From: Bacillus sp. AFS041924
Lineage (GTDB): Bacteria; Bacillota; Bacilli; Bacillales; Bacillaceae_G
Direction: 5' to 3'
NCBI RefSeq assembly: GCF_002577195.1
Contig: NZ_NULG01000017.1
Location: 14,143-78,142 of the forward strand
DNA length: 64,000 nucleotides
Shown here: piece by piece, positions 1 to 8,824 of the stretch
Layout of the letters: each line of letters starts with the position of its first letter
Position numbering within the stretch: the first letter of the stretch is position 1
The notes under the pieces: generated by a model
What the model saw: the letters and a program-made list of their open reading frames with translations, nothing else
Database searches by the model: none
What the model was told of the DNA's origin: nothing
Made by a program: the position numbers and the translations under genes

Positions 1-21
1 GGGACTTTGTCTACACTCTGG

Positions 22-156
22 ATGAGGCTGTCCCAAAAAGTAGATTTCAGCCTTGAAATTTAAAAAACAAAACGCAAGACAGTTGAATTTTACAGCATTC
101 TTGAGTTTTTAATTTGACGGTTTTTTAATCAAACAGTGCTTTTGAGACAGCCTCAT
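22..156. repeat. Inverted-repeat element (MITE-like or long terminator)
   Basis: An 18-base arm at 22-39 (ATGAGGCTGTCCCAAAA...) is matched in inverse orientation at 139-156 (...TTTGAGACAGCCTCAT) with one mismatch and one bulged base. About 100 bases of AT-rich DNA without a gene separate the arms. The right arm is followed by a T run, so it could act as a terminator for a gene left of the window. The widely spaced arms also fit a small non-autonomous element. No flanking target duplication could be established. Confidence 0.5.
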
Positions 157-231
157 TTTTTGTTAATCGCATAAGAAATATTGGAATGGAAAAACTAACC
201 AATATTATTAAAAGTAATATTGGAGGGCAAA

Positions 232-753
232 ATGTATAAAATAATTATCTCATTTTTACTAATAGTATTTATTAGTTTTTCCTTCGACCATTTAATTGAA
301 GTAGAGGCTAGTGTATTTACGAAAGAAATGTTAAAAAAAGAAATTGAGAATTACGGAGAAAAAGAAACGAATAGGATTCCGGCATTCTATACGAAAGAAG
401 ATGCAATAAAAAATGGTGATATTATCATAAAAGAAAGATCTTCATTACAAAATAACAGGATTAATAAATTTATTAATAATGTAAGAAATAAAAAGCCTGA
501 CTTTATTCGATTTGTTGAATTTACTTCAAAAGGTGATCCAGTAATTACCGAATATCAATATAATGGAAAATTAATTTATTATCGCTTTGATAGCTCTAGA
601 GATCGAACAGACAAATATCGAAAAGGTACTTTTGCAATGAGTAAATTTGTTGCGGGCCCAAAAATTTTAGAAGATTATTGCCAAAAGCTTGTTGTAAATT
701 CAAAAATGTCATATTTAACAAATTGTTATCACTTTGATAAAGTTGAATTTTAG
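232..753 (+). CDS. Secreted DUF4362-like protein
   Basis: This encodes 173 residues. The frame stays open back to a TTG at 220, but GGAGGG at 222-227 lies four bases before the ATG at 232, so 232 is taken as the start. Residues 1-24 form a basic N-terminus and hydrophobic stretch typical of a signal peptide. The mature part resembles DUF4362 proteins of Bacillus: a 'TKEDAIKNGDII' segment, a conserved 'FTSKGDPVITEYQYNGK' core, and two cysteines near the C-terminus (about residues 146 and 163) that could pair outside the cell. The molecular function of the family is unknown. The gene stands alone and ends in a clear terminator. Confidence 0.6.
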   Translation: MYKIIISFLLIVFISFSFDHLIEVEASVFTKEMLKKEIENYGEKETNRIPAFYTKEDAIKNGDIIIKERSSLQNNRINKFINNVRNKKPDFIRFVEFTSKGDPVITEYQYNGKLIYYRFDSSRDRTDKYRKGTFAMSKFVAGPKILEDYCQKLVVNSKMSYLTNCYHFDKVEF

Positions 754-757
754 TAAC

Positions 758-794
758 AAAAACGTCGGTTAACAAAAAATCGACGTTTTTATTT
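758..794 (+). terminator. Rho-independent terminator after the DUF4362-like gene
   Basis: The stem AAAAACGTCG (758-767) pairs perfectly with CGACGTTTTT (781-790) and is followed by more T residues. Confidence 0.85.
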
Positions 795-1158
795 GTTTTG
801 TTGTTAAAATCAATTAGACAGGGTAATCAAAAAACAAAAATATATATTTAGAAAAAATTCAACTCTGATCCTTGTAAACAATTAGATTAACAATTTAAGA
901 ATAGAAAAAATCATATAAACAACAATTTCATTTACCGAAGTATCTGTAATCAAGCGATCCATAAAGGAATTAATCTAATAAACAATTAAATTATCATGAA
1001 AATTTCACACACCGTAATATATCACTTAATTAGATAAAATTTACATTAATATGGACAAAGTATTCCGAACTACTCTATAATTTCTACATAAAACGAATAA
1101 AACAGCAACTAAAAAATGGAAATAAATAAAAAAGTTTTACTAAAAGGAGCACAGAAAA
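795..1158. other. Gene-free AT-rich stretch with a promoter at its right end
   Basis: No open frame with a ribosome binding site was found on either strand. The only recognisable signal is the sigma-A type promoter at 1052-1081. Confidence 0.5.
1052..1081 (+). promoter_or_regulatory. Sigma-A promoter of the two-domain gene at 1159
   Basis: TGGACA at 1052-1057 and a perfect TATAAT at 1076-1081 are separated by 18 bases. The expected start of transcription is near 1088, giving a leader of about 70 bases. Confidence 0.6.
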
Positions 1159-1893
1159 ATGGTCGACAATTTAGTGCAAAGCGAAAAAATTGGAATGATT
1201 AAATACATACCTCCAAAAGGGGAATTTACGAAATTTTTGTCTGATGAGGATTATTTAGAAAAAGGACGATCTTGGGGATTATTTAATAAGAATCCAAAAT
1301 ATGATTTTTTATTTAAAGGCCAAGACTTTCAAGTGAATGTCAAGATTGTAGGTTATGAATCATATGGGGTAACGGATGAGTATCATACGATTATTATTGA
1401 ATTTGAAGACGGTAATTTATCATGTATTCATCCTGCCTATTTAAAAGAAATGCAGTCCCCAAGCTTTAAGAAAGTTTATACAGTAGGTGAAAGTGATACA
1501 AAGATTGTTGAAGATAAAAAAACAGAAACTAAAACGAAAGAACCAGCTTCTAAAGGTACTACAAAGAAAAAAGCCGAAAAGAAAGAAGAAGTTTCAATCA
1601 CATTACCAACTGATAAATCACATTTTAATGGAACAATTAAAGAATTTAGTACAAAATATAACCATTTTAACGATAGCGAAGAAGAAATTATTATATGGGA
1701 AAATGTTGTAGTTAAAGGAGAGCAGGATTTAATTATTGGAAATGCATGGTGCTCTTTAAGTAAAACCTTGAAAGCAGCTGAATTAGAAATCGGTAAATCG
1801 TATCAATTTGATGGAAAAGTTGTTGATAAGAAATTAAACAAAGAAGTTAAATATAAATTAAATAATCCTTCAAAGGTTGCAGAGATTTCATAA
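1159..1893 (+). CDS. Two-domain hypothetical protein with a Lys/Glu-rich linker
   Basis: This encodes 244 residues, with AAAGGAG seven to eight bases before the ATG. I do not recognise the family. It has an N-terminal domain (about 1-105, rich in aromatic residues and predicted beta), a very charged Lys/Glu/Thr linker (about 112-148) and a C-terminal domain (about 150-244). The C-terminal domain has the alternating hydrophobic pattern of a small beta-barrel and ends 'GKVVDKKLNKEVKYKL...NNPSK', suggestive of an OB-like fold. There is no signal peptide or membrane segment, so it should be cytoplasmic. It has its own promoter and terminator and is probably monocistronic. A nucleic-acid-binding role is only a guess from the OB-like appearance. 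Confidence 0.6.
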   Translation: MVDNLVQSEKIGMIKYIPPKGEFTKFLSDEDYLEKGRSWGLFNKNPKYDFLFKGQDFQVNVKIVGYESYGVTDEYHTIIIEFEDGNLSCIHPAYLKEMQSPSFKKVYTVGESDTKIVEDKKTETKTKEPASKGTTKKKAEKKEEVSITLPTDKSHFNGTIKEFSTKYNHFNDSEEEIIIWENVVVKGEQDLIIGNAWCSLSKTLKAAELEIGKSYQFDGKVVDKKLNKEVKYKLNNPSKVAEIS

Positions 1894-1904
1894 ATAAAGT
1901 TTGG

Positions 1905-1938
1905 AAAAAAGCTAACTCAAACTGTTAGCTTTTTTAAT
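1905..1938 (+). terminator. Terminator after the two-domain gene
   Basis: AAAAAAGCTAAC (1905-1916) pairs with GTTAGCTTTTTT (1924-1935), a 12-base perfect stem ending in a T run. Confidence 0.85.
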
Positions 1939-2069
1939 TTTTACTTAAAGTTTAATTTTGTATGAGTAAATTTATTGAAATTGGAAATTTTAGTCTTATA
2001 TTACTATTTATTACAAATTGTTTAATCGAAGTAAGTTTCTTTATCAAATCTTCTAGGGGGGCTCTTTTG

Positions 2070-2807
2070 ATGAGAAAAACAATAGGGTCAGCTTTATTAA
2101 TCATTACATTAGTAGGTACTTTTTTTTCAACTAGTGCACATGCAAAAGAATATAATGATAATACTTATGCAAAAAATGATCTCGTTGGCCTTGGGGATTC
2201 CATTACATTTGGTTATAACTTGGGTATAAATAATGATATACCATCAAACTATGCTTTCCCATTTCTAATTGGTGAATATGCAAACCTTGAAGTTCGTGAC
2301 CTAGGAGTTCCAGGGTGGACAACTGATGACCTCTTGAAAGCAATTAAAAATGATCGTAATTTCAGGGAATCAGTAAAACAGGCAGGTTATATAACTCTCG
2401 ATATAGGAAATAATGATTTGATTCATACTTTAAAAGCAACGGATGATTTAAAAGAATTTTCAGAAATGATTGAATTAATGGTTCCAATTTTAAAGAATAA
2501 TTTAGATGAAATAATTCGTGAAATTCGCAAATTGAATGATGCGCCAATTGTCATGTACAATTTTTATAATCCTTTTCAAGTAACCAATCAACCGAAGCAT
2601 GCTTTATCCGATCAATTATTATCAACAATCATTAATCCGAATATCGCAATCGTTGCAGATAAATACAAAAATGTAAAAATAGCTGATGCTTTTTCTGCAT
2701 TTGATGAAAAACAAGATACTTATGTTAGAAAGGGAGACATACATCCTACTATTGCTGGACAGGAAGTACTAGCGAATATTGGAAAGAAAGCACTTGGAAT
2801 AAAATAA
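2070..2807 (+). CDS. Secreted SGNH/GDSL-family hydrolase
   Basis: This encodes 245 residues. AGGGGGG (2055-2061) sits eight bases before the ATG at 2070, so the frame extending back to 1962 is not used. Residues 1-25 are a signal peptide ending in 'TSAHA'. The SGNH blocks are present: block I 'GLGDSITFG' with catalytic Ser44, block II 'DLGVPGWTT', block III 'DIGNNDL' with the oxyanion Asn, and block V 'GDIHPT' with Asp223 and His225. The enzyme is expected to be an extracellular esterase or lysophospholipase-like hydrolase; the substrate cannot be read from sequence. It is monocistronic. Confidence 0.85.
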   Translation: MRKTIGSALLIITLVGTFFSTSAHAKEYNDNTYAKNDLVGLGDSITFGYNLGINNDIPSNYAFPFLIGEYANLEVRDLGVPGWTTDDLLKAIKNDRNFRESVKQAGYITLDIGNNDLIHTLKATDDLKEFSEMIELMVPILKNNLDEIIREIRKLNDAPIVMYNFYNPFQVTNQPKHALSDQLLSTIINPNIAIVADKYKNVKIADAFSAFDEKQDTYVRKGDIHPTIAGQEVLANIGKKALGIK

Positions 2808-2830
2808 TTAAGAAAATACTGAATTAACCT

Positions 2831-2866
2831 AAAGATTAACTACAGATAGTGGTTAATCTTTTTCTA
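2831..2866 (+). terminator. Terminator after the GDSL hydrolase
   Basis: AAAGATTAAC (2831-2840) pairs with GTTAATCTTT (2852-2861), followed by a T run. Confidence 0.8.
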
Positions 2867-2968
2867 TTTTATCGTAATTGCAAATGTTTAATTATGATAT
2901 GAGACATAACACGGTAATCATAGAACTATATATTAATATTTACTAAAAATGTTTGTCTTGGAATCATT

Positions 2969-2974
2969 TATAAT
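2969..2974 (+). promoter_or_regulatory. Putative -10 element of the puc operon
   Basis: A perfect TATAAT lies 32 bases before the pucA start. No good -35 hexamer lies 16-18 bases upstream, which would fit an activator-dependent promoter. PucR drives the corresponding operon in B. subtilis, but no pucR gene is present in this window. Confidence 0.4.
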
Positions 2975-3000
2975 CTGAGTTTATATCTAGGGGGGATCTT

Positions 3001-4041
3001 ATGGAATGTATCCATGAGATACTAAATGAAATTTTATCACCTTATGAAAATGATGTTTTAGCTACTATTATTCATGTAGAAGGCTCTGCTTATCGAAAAG
3101 AAGGAACATCAATGTTATTTAAAGGAAATGGTAAATGCATTGGTTTATTGAGCGCTGGTTGTCTTGAAACAGATCTTTCTTATCGAATTCAAGAAACTAG
3201 AATAAAAAAAATACCTCAGACAGTTATTTATGATATGAGTTCAGAAGACGACTTATCATGGGGAAATGGGGCGGGGTGTAATGGCATTGTTACTTTACTT
3301 TTAGAGCCAGTTGATGTAAGTATGTTTAATTTACTAACTAGACTAAAATCATTTCTTTTGAAAGGCAATCAAGTAACAATGATGAAAATTTTATCAAATG
3401 ACCATGAAGAAGTTGAAACTATGTTCATGGTCGATGATAAAACTTATTTTGGTAATTGCAATGAGCGAAAATTAGAGCAGGTAAAGCGTGTTTTAAATGA
3501 TTTACATATTTCAAATATGAAGAGCGGGCTTCGAACGATAGAACAGGTTGGAACACAAATATATTTACATTCTTTTAATCCGAAACCTCGCTTAATTGTG
3601 TTTGGCGCAGGTAAGGATGCGATTCCTTTAGTAAAACTTGCATCTTTAGCAGGATTTTTTGTAACGGTAACAGATTGGCGAGAAGAATTTTGTTCAAAAG
3701 AATACTTTCCAAGTACAGATGAAATACTTGTTGGTTTTCCTAGTGAGATTATTCCTAACCTTCAATTGTCTAATTCAGATTCCGTTATTGTTATTACGCA
3801 TCAATTTCAAAAGGACAAGGAAATATTGAATCTTATATCAAATGTGAATCTTAACTATTTAGGAGTACTCGGTGGGGAATTACGATTACAACGACTTTTA
3901 GGTGGAAATACAACAAATTCAGAAATAAGCAGTCCAGCTGGGCTTCCAATTGGTGCTGAGGGTCCAGAAGAAATTGCAATCAGCATTGTTGCTGAATTAA
4001 TTCAAAAACAGAGACTAAAAAGGAAGACGAAAGATGGATAA
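3001..4041 (+). CDS. pucA: XdhC/CoxI-family xanthine dehydrogenase maturation protein
   Basis: This encodes 346 residues, with AGGGGGGA immediately upstream of the ATG. The N-terminal XdhC/CoxI domain contains 'TIIHVEGSAYRKEGTSML' and 'GLLSAGCLETDL' with the conserved Cys. The C-terminal XdhC Rossmann domain contains 'RLIVFGAGKDAIPLVKLA' near residue 200 and 'GVLGGELRLQRLL' near residue 295. In known systems XdhC binds the molybdenum cofactor, promotes its sulfuration and inserts it into the large subunit. It is the first gene of a five-gene operon in the order pucA-B-C-D-E seen in B. subtilis. It overlaps pucB by eight bases, implying translational coupling. Confidence 0.93.
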   Translation: MECIHEILNEILSPYENDVLATIIHVEGSAYRKEGTSMLFKGNGKCIGLLSAGCLETDLSYRIQETRIKKIPQTVIYDMSSEDDLSWGNGAGCNGIVTLLLEPVDVSMFNLLTRLKSFLLKGNQVTMMKILSNDHEEVETMFMVDDKTYFGNCNERKLEQVKRVLNDLHISNMKSGLRTIEQVGTQIYLHSFNPKPRLIVFGAGKDAIPLVKLASLAGFFVTVTDWREEFCSKEYFPSTDEILVGFPSEIIPNLQLSNSDSVIVITHQFQKDKEILNLISNVNLNYLGVLGGELRLQRLLGGNTTNSEISSPAGLPIGAEGPEEIAISIVAELIQKQRLKRKTKDG

Positions 4042-4678
4042 AAATAGCGTCATTGCTATATTACTTGCAGCAGGTAGTAGTAATAGAATGGGTCAGAATA
4101 AGATTGCTCTTCCATTAGGTTCATCTACAATTGGTAGCTATGGACTACGTCAATTTATCCAATCAAATATTGACCATATTTTTGTTGTTACGAAAGAAAA
4201 CGATTCCCTAGATTGGATTGATCGAGATCTTTTTCAATTTCCTAATCGTGATTATTGGTCTCAAGTTCCATGTGGCAACGCTTTCCAAGGACAATCATTT
4301 TCTTTAAAATGTGGTTTAACTGCAGCACTTAAAATGAATCCTTTAGGTATTATGATTCTCCTCGCAGACCAACCTTTTTTATCTATAAAAACGATAAATG
4401 AATTACATGAAAATTATATAAAATGTATAAGTGAGACCCCTGAAATTCCATTTTTGGCTGCAAGCTTTCATGGAATTCCTAGACCACCAATTGTATTTTC
4501 GGCAAATACGGTACCGGACTTATACATGCTAAATGGAGATCAAGGAGCAAGAGTTCTTATTCGGAAACAAACGAATTTAGAAGGATTATTAGTAGAGTTT
4601 GATAATAAGTGGGACTTTTTTGATATTGATACAAAAGATGCATATGAGGTTGCGAAGGGAGTTGAATTTAATAATTGA
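4034..4678 (+). CDS. pucB: MobA-like molybdenum cofactor nucleotidyltransferase
   Basis: This encodes 214 residues of an NTP-transferase fold. The N-terminal nucleotide-binding loop is 'LLAAGSSNRMGQNKIALPL', followed by 'GNAFQGQSFSLKCGL' and the metal-binding 'MILLADQPFL'. The family (MocA/PucB) transfers CMP or GMP to molybdopterin, making the dinucleotide cofactor used by xanthine dehydrogenases. Which nucleotide is used cannot be told here. The ATG lies inside the 3' end of pucA and the stop overlaps the start of pucC, so all three are tightly coupled. Confidence 0.92.
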   Translation: MDKNSVIAILLAAGSSNRMGQNKIALPLGSSTIGSYGLRQFIQSNIDHIFVVTKENDSLDWIDRDLFQFPNRDYWSQVPCGNAFQGQSFSLKCGLTAALKMNPLGIMILLADQPFLSIKTINELHENYIKCISETPEIPFLAASFHGIPRPPIVFSANTVPDLYMLNGDQGARVLIRKQTNLEGLLVEFDNKWDFFDIDTKDAYEVAKGVEFNN

Positions 4679-5553
4679 TTCGAAAAGGAGATGCAAGCTT
4701 ATATTATCCTACTGTTTGGTTTCCAGATTCACTTGAAAAAGCATACAGTCTAAAACGCCAATTTTATAATAATTCATGCTTTATTGCAGGGGGAACTCTT
4801 TTACAAATTCATTGGGAAAAGGGGATTCATTGTCCTGATAATTTAATAAGTATAGAAAACATTAAAGACATGAAGGAATATAAACTAATACGGAAAGATG
4901 ATCAAACCTTTCTCCAAATTGGCGCATTAACCACTTTAGATTGCTGTAGGAATAATCCAATATTTTTTGAAAATGTTCCTTTATTAGTAGAAGCCGTTCG
5001 AAATATTGCATCTCCAGCTATTCGTAATAGAGCAACGATCGGGGGAAATATAGCAAATCGTCAAGGTGATGTCATCCCTGCATTAATTGTCTTGGATGCA
5101 CATCTAACTTTGTATGATGGAAACGAAATGTTCGTAAAAAAACTATCAGAGTGTATAAAAGATAGTAACTTTTTATCAAACTCTATACTTGTGAGCATTA
5201 GTATACCTGTGCAAAAAAAGAAGCCCAGAAATTATTATTTTTATAAAAAGGTAGGATTACGAGAGGTTTTCTGTCAAAGTATTGTAACTATATCTGGAAA
5301 TTTTAAGATGAATGAAAATAAAGAAATAGAACAAGTTTGCTTAGTAGTTTGTGGTAACTCATTTTTGCCTCAAAGATTAGTTAATACTGAACAGTTTATT
5401 AAAGGCTTAATCGTTCCAACTTTTCAATTAAAAGAAATTGCTAATTCCATCAATAAGGAATTTAAACCTCCTTCAGATCATTTTTCATCTTCGAACTATA
5501 AGCAGGTTATTACAACTAATATTATCGTTTCCGAGATTGCTAAACTACCTTAA
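4675..5553 (+). CDS. pucC: Xanthine dehydrogenase FAD-binding subunit
   Basis: This encodes 292 residues of the CO-dehydrogenase-flavoprotein/FAD_binding_5 family. FAD contacts are expected at 'CFIAGGTLLQIHW' (about residue 35) and 'RNRATIGGNIANRQGD' (about 118). The C-terminal CO_deh_flav_C domain includes 'YYFYKKVGLREVFCQSIVT'. The only usable start is a TTG at 4675 that overlaps the TGA of pucB in a TTGA junction. It has no well-placed ribosome binding site of its own, so it probably depends on ribosomes finishing pucB. AAAAGGAG at 4683-4690, inside the gene, has no in-frame start behind it. The subunit passes electrons from the iron-sulfur clusters to NAD+ or another acceptor. Confidence 0.9.
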   Translation: MIRKGDASLYYPTVWFPDSLEKAYSLKRQFYNNSCFIAGGTLLQIHWEKGIHCPDNLISIENIKDMKEYKLIRKDDQTFLQIGALTTLDCCRNNPIFFENVPLLVEAVRNIASPAIRNRATIGGNIANRQGDVIPALIVLDAHLTLYDGNEMFVKKLSECIKDSNFLSNSILVSISIPVQKKKPRNYYFYKKVGLREVFCQSIVTISGNFKMNENKEIEQVCLVVCGNSFLPQRLVNTEQFIKGLIVPTFQLKEIANSINKEFKPPSDHFSSSNYKQVITTNIIVSEIAKLP

Positions 5554-5570
5554 AAATAAGAGGTGGATGA

Positions 5571-7844
5571 ATGAGTAAAGACATGATTCCTTCAAATAAA
5601 GAAAGAAGAATACGTCCTGATGGTCTAGGTAAGGTGACCGGAAATATGAAATATCTTACTGACCTTTCTTTTCCGAACATGTTATATGGGAAAGTGTTAA
5701 GAAGTACTGAACCACATGCTGAAATTTTATCAATTTCAATTGAAGAAGCTGAAAAAATTGAGGGAGTAAGGGCTGTTGTTACTTATAAAGATATTCCTGG
5801 ATTAAATGGTTTTGGTCTAATATTTCCTGACCAACCGGTATTTTGTAAAGATCGGGTAAGATATGTCGGTGATGCAATTGTAGCTATTGCAGCTGATACA
5901 GAAGAAAAAGCTGAGCAGGCATTACAAGTAATTAAAGTTGAATATAGGAAACTGCCTGTTATAGATAGTCCTGAGTTTGCACTTCGCCATGATGCACCTC
6001 TATTACATGAACAAGGAAATATTTTACATCATGCCACATATCAAAAAGGAGATGTTGAAAGAGGCTTCCAAGATTGCTGTGTGATTGTAGAAGAAACTTA
6101 TGAATTACCTAGGCAAATGCATGCATATATGGAAACTGAAGGTGGAGTAATTGTACCTGAAACGAATGGGAATTTAACAGTTTATGTTGGAACACAGCAT
6201 GGTTTTAAAGATCGTTTTCAATTGTCAAGGATTCTTAATATACCAGAAGAAAATATTCGAGTTGTCTCTAGCCCTATGGGTGGTTCTTTTGGAGGTAAAG
6301 ATGAATTAAATATTCAACCATATGGTGCTTTGTTAGCTTTAAAAACCAAATGTCCAATCAAAATTCATCAAAGTAGGAGTGAATCCGTAAAATCAGGTTT
6401 AAAGCGTCATCCTATGAAAATTACAATGAAAACGGGTGTAAACGAAAAAGGAGAAATTGTTTCTCATAAAGTAAAAATTATAGCTGATACAGGTGCATAT
6501 GCAACATTAGGTCCAGCAGTTTTAGATTTTGCAATAGAGCATGCACCGGGACCATATATCATACCTAATATTGATATTGAAGGATATTCAGTATTTACGA
6601 ATAATGGAGTAGCTGGTGAATTTAGAGGATTTGGCGGCAATCAAATTACGTTTGCTCTTGAAGGGCAAATAGATCGCCTTGCTGAAAAACTAAAAATGGA
6701 TGCTACCCAATTTCGTTTGAAAAATTTAAGAAAAACAAATGATTTAGGCCCATTAGGTCAAAAAATTGTACCTACAAACGGTGCTTTTGATGTATTAAAT
6801 AATATATCAAAAATACATTTATTAAAAAATCAGGGTGAAAATGATAGTAGTCAAGATTGGAAGGTGTATGGCAAAGGTATTGCAATAACAATGCATGGAG
6901 GTGGGCTTGGAGTAGATAGACTTGATCCCGCTGGAGGCCGTTTATTTTTTACACGTAACGGTAAAATAGAATCAGCTTTTGGATTTGAAGAATGTGGTCA
7001 AGGTTTACTTGGTGTAATCGAAACACTATTAATTGATGAATTTAATTGTTCGGTTCAAGATATTAATATAATCATAGGTGACACTGATTTAGTACCAATT
7101 AGCGGTTCTTCTACAGCATCGAGAGCTACAAGCATGGTTTGGCATTCTTTAAAAAGAATGGAAGCCTCATTTAAGAATCAGATTCTTGAACTAGCCCAAA
7201 AGGTTACTAGAATACCTATTAACAATCTTAATATGGGTCCAAATGGGATTTGGCTAAAGGTTAACGGAAGAGAGGAAAAATTAATTATCTCTTATAAAGA
7301 GCTTGCACGCAAAGCGCCACAAGAACAAGAAATACTCGTTCAAACTTCATTTGATTTTCCTACGAGCCCGGATGCTAAAGTTGGAGGTAGTCACTTTCTT
7401 TATTCTTTCGCAGCAGTTTTGGCACAAGTTGAGGTTGACCTCATTACTGGAAAAGTTAAGGTAACTGATTTAGATCATGCTGTTGCTGCTGGTCCAGTTG
7501 TCAATGTAGTTGGTTATAAGGGACAAATAGAAGGTGGCGGTATTATGGCATTAGGCTACTCATTAATGGAAAATTCATTAATGGAAAACGGTGTATACAT
7601 TTCTGATAACTTTGATACTTATCTTATACCAATAATTTGTGATATTCCTTCAAATGTAAATGTAGTTCCAATCGAAAATCTTGAAGAAGGAGATTCATTT
7701 GGACCTAGAGGTGTTGGAGAAATCGGAACAGTTGCTGTTGCTCCAGCAATTGCTAGAGCAATTTATGATGCAACTGGCTGTTGGATCAATAAATTACCAA
7801 TATCTCCAGAATATTTATTGCAATTAATCAAATCAAGGAGATGA
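5571..7844 (+). CDS. pucD: Xanthine dehydrogenase molybdopterin-binding large subunit
   Basis: This encodes 757 residues, near the usual size. The N-terminal Ald_Xan_dh_C (a/b hammerhead) domain covers about 15-130 ('GKVTGNMKYLTDL'), followed by the molybdopterin-binding domain. Cofactor contacts are 'MGGSFGGKDE' (236-245) and 'FRGFGGNQ' (351-358). 'GSSTASRATSMVWH' is the cofactor region of the second half. 'GPRGVGE' ends in Glu717, the position of the catalytic base in this family. It should hydroxylate hypoxanthine and xanthine to urate for purine nitrogen scavenging, judged by operon similarity to puc. AGAGGTGG precedes the ATG. Confidence 0.93.
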   Translation: MSKDMIPSNKERRIRPDGLGKVTGNMKYLTDLSFPNMLYGKVLRSTEPHAEILSISIEEAEKIEGVRAVVTYKDIPGLNGFGLIFPDQPVFCKDRVRYVGDAIVAIAADTEEKAEQALQVIKVEYRKLPVIDSPEFALRHDAPLLHEQGNILHHATYQKGDVERGFQDCCVIVEETYELPRQMHAYMETEGGVIVPETNGNLTVYVGTQHGFKDRFQLSRILNIPEENIRVVSSPMGGSFGGKDELNIQPYGALLALKTKCPIKIHQSRSESVKSGLKRHPMKITMKTGVNEKGEIVSHKVKIIADTGAYATLGPAVLDFAIEHAPGPYIIPNIDIEGYSVFTNNGVAGEFRGFGGNQITFALEGQIDRLAEKLKMDATQFRLKNLRKTNDLGPLGQKIVPTNGAFDVLNNISKIHLLKNQGENDSSQDWKVYGKGIAITMHGGGLGVDRLDPAGGRLFFTRNGKIESAFGFEECGQGLLGVIETLLIDEFNCSVQDINIIIGDTDLVPISGSSTASRATSMVWHSLKRMEASFKNQILELAQKVTRIPINNLNMGPNGIWLKVNGREEKLIISYKELARKAPQEQEILVQTSFDFPTSPDAKVGGSHFLYSFAAVLAQVEVDLITGKVKVTDLDHAVAAGPVVNVVGYKGQIEGGGIMALGYSLMENSLMENGVYISDNFDTYLIPIICDIPSNVNVVPIENLEEGDSFGPRGVGEIGTVAVAPAIARAIYDATGCWINKLPISPEYLLQLIKSRR

Positions 7845-7848
7845 GCTA

Positions 7849-8355
7849 ATGGGTATGAATAAAAATAATAAAGATCAACCTATTCATTTGCTTGAGCTCA
7901 ATTTAATAGTAAACAATATTGAAAAAAAATTACATGTTTCGCCTACAACTCGACTACTAGACATCTTACGAGAAGAGTTAAATATGACGGGAACAAAATT
8001 CTCATGTGAAATCGGTCGATGTGGTGCATGTGCTGTTCATATGGATAATAAACTAGTTAATTCATGTATGATGATGGCTTATCAAGTAAACAATACTTCG
8101 ATTTGTACAATTGAAGGCTTAGCAGATGTAGAACTCCATCCCATTCAGAAGGCTTTCCTAGAAGAGGGTGGGTATCAATGTGGATATTGTACGCCAGGTA
8201 TGATTATGGCTGTAAAAGCACTCCTTGACACAAATTCAAATCCAACAGAAGAAGAAATCAAAGAAGCACTATCAGGTAATCTTTGTAGATGTACTGGTTA
8301 TATTGGAATTATACGCTCTGTACAAAAAGCAAAAAGCAATTGGAATGATCAATAA
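7849..8355 (+). CDS. pucE: Xanthine dehydrogenase 2Fe-2S subunit
   Basis: This encodes 168 residues. The plant-type ferredoxin cluster ligands are 'CEIGRCGACAVHMDNKLVNSC' shortened here to CxxxxCGxC plus a distal Cys (about 55-75). The second, helical cluster uses 'QCGYCTPGM' and 'LCRCTGY' (about 112-150). It carries electrons from the molybdenum centre to FAD. AAGGAG at 7835-7840 lies within the end of pucD, eight bases before the ATG at 7849; an ATG two codons later is also possible. It is the last gene of the operon, with no obvious terminator directly after it. Confidence 0.92.
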   Translation: MGMNKNNKDQPIHLLELNLIVNNIEKKLHVSPTTRLLDILREELNMTGTKFSCEIGRCGACAVHMDNKLVNSCMMMAYQVNNTSICTIEGLADVELHPIQKAFLEEGGYQCGYCTPGMIMAVKALLDTNSNPTEEEIKEALSGNLCRCTGYIGIIRSVQKAKSNWNDQ

Positions 8356-8464
8356 GAATAATAATTAATTTCTATATAATATAAGGAAAAAATTACAACG
8401 TCATAAACTTTGTCCTTCTATAATTATCCTATTGTTCATAGGGTAAATATGAGGGGGTTTTTTT

Positions 8465-8656
8465 GTGTATCGGGATATTTTATATTTCATTTATGGTGCA
8501 TTTGTTGGATTCTGTATCTTGAAAATAATAAGCAATCTAGTTGTACATAATGATTCTCATACTTGGTTCTATTTTTTTTGTATACTTTTGATCACTGTAA
8601 AAGAACGCCAAAAAGGGGGTTTTTTACATGGATTTAGTTTTAAAAAAAAGAAATAA
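8465..8656 (+). CDS. Small membrane protein, unknown
   Basis: This encodes 63 residues from a GTG start, with GAGGGGG (8451-8457) seven bases upstream. Residues 4-24 and 34-45 are strongly hydrophobic, giving one or two membrane passes. The C-terminus is basic and ends in a Lys run. I recognise no family. A real ribosome binding site argues for translation; codon content alone would not. Confidence 0.45.
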   Translation: MYRDILYFIYGAFVGFCILKIISNLVVHNDSHTWFYFFCILLITVKERQKGGFLHGFSFKKKK

Positions 8657-8824
8657 TATCATTTTCCACTTTATTTTTACCTTAAATTTTACTTATCTGA
8701 TTTATTGTATTTAAAAAAATTGAATTGTTTAAATTATTTCCGAAAATTCAGAAATATGTTATTCTTAATATAGAAAATACTGGTTGATTTCTAGTATTTA
8801 GTCATCAAAATTGGAAGGAGTATG

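Noticed and set aside
220-231. TTG start extending the DUF4362-like protein by four residues
   Set aside because: The Shine-Dalgarno GGAGGG lies inside this extension, four bases before the ATG at 232.
1487-1711. 74-codon frame within the two-domain gene
   Set aside because: It is a Lys-rich shadow of the charged linker in another frame, without a ribosome binding site.
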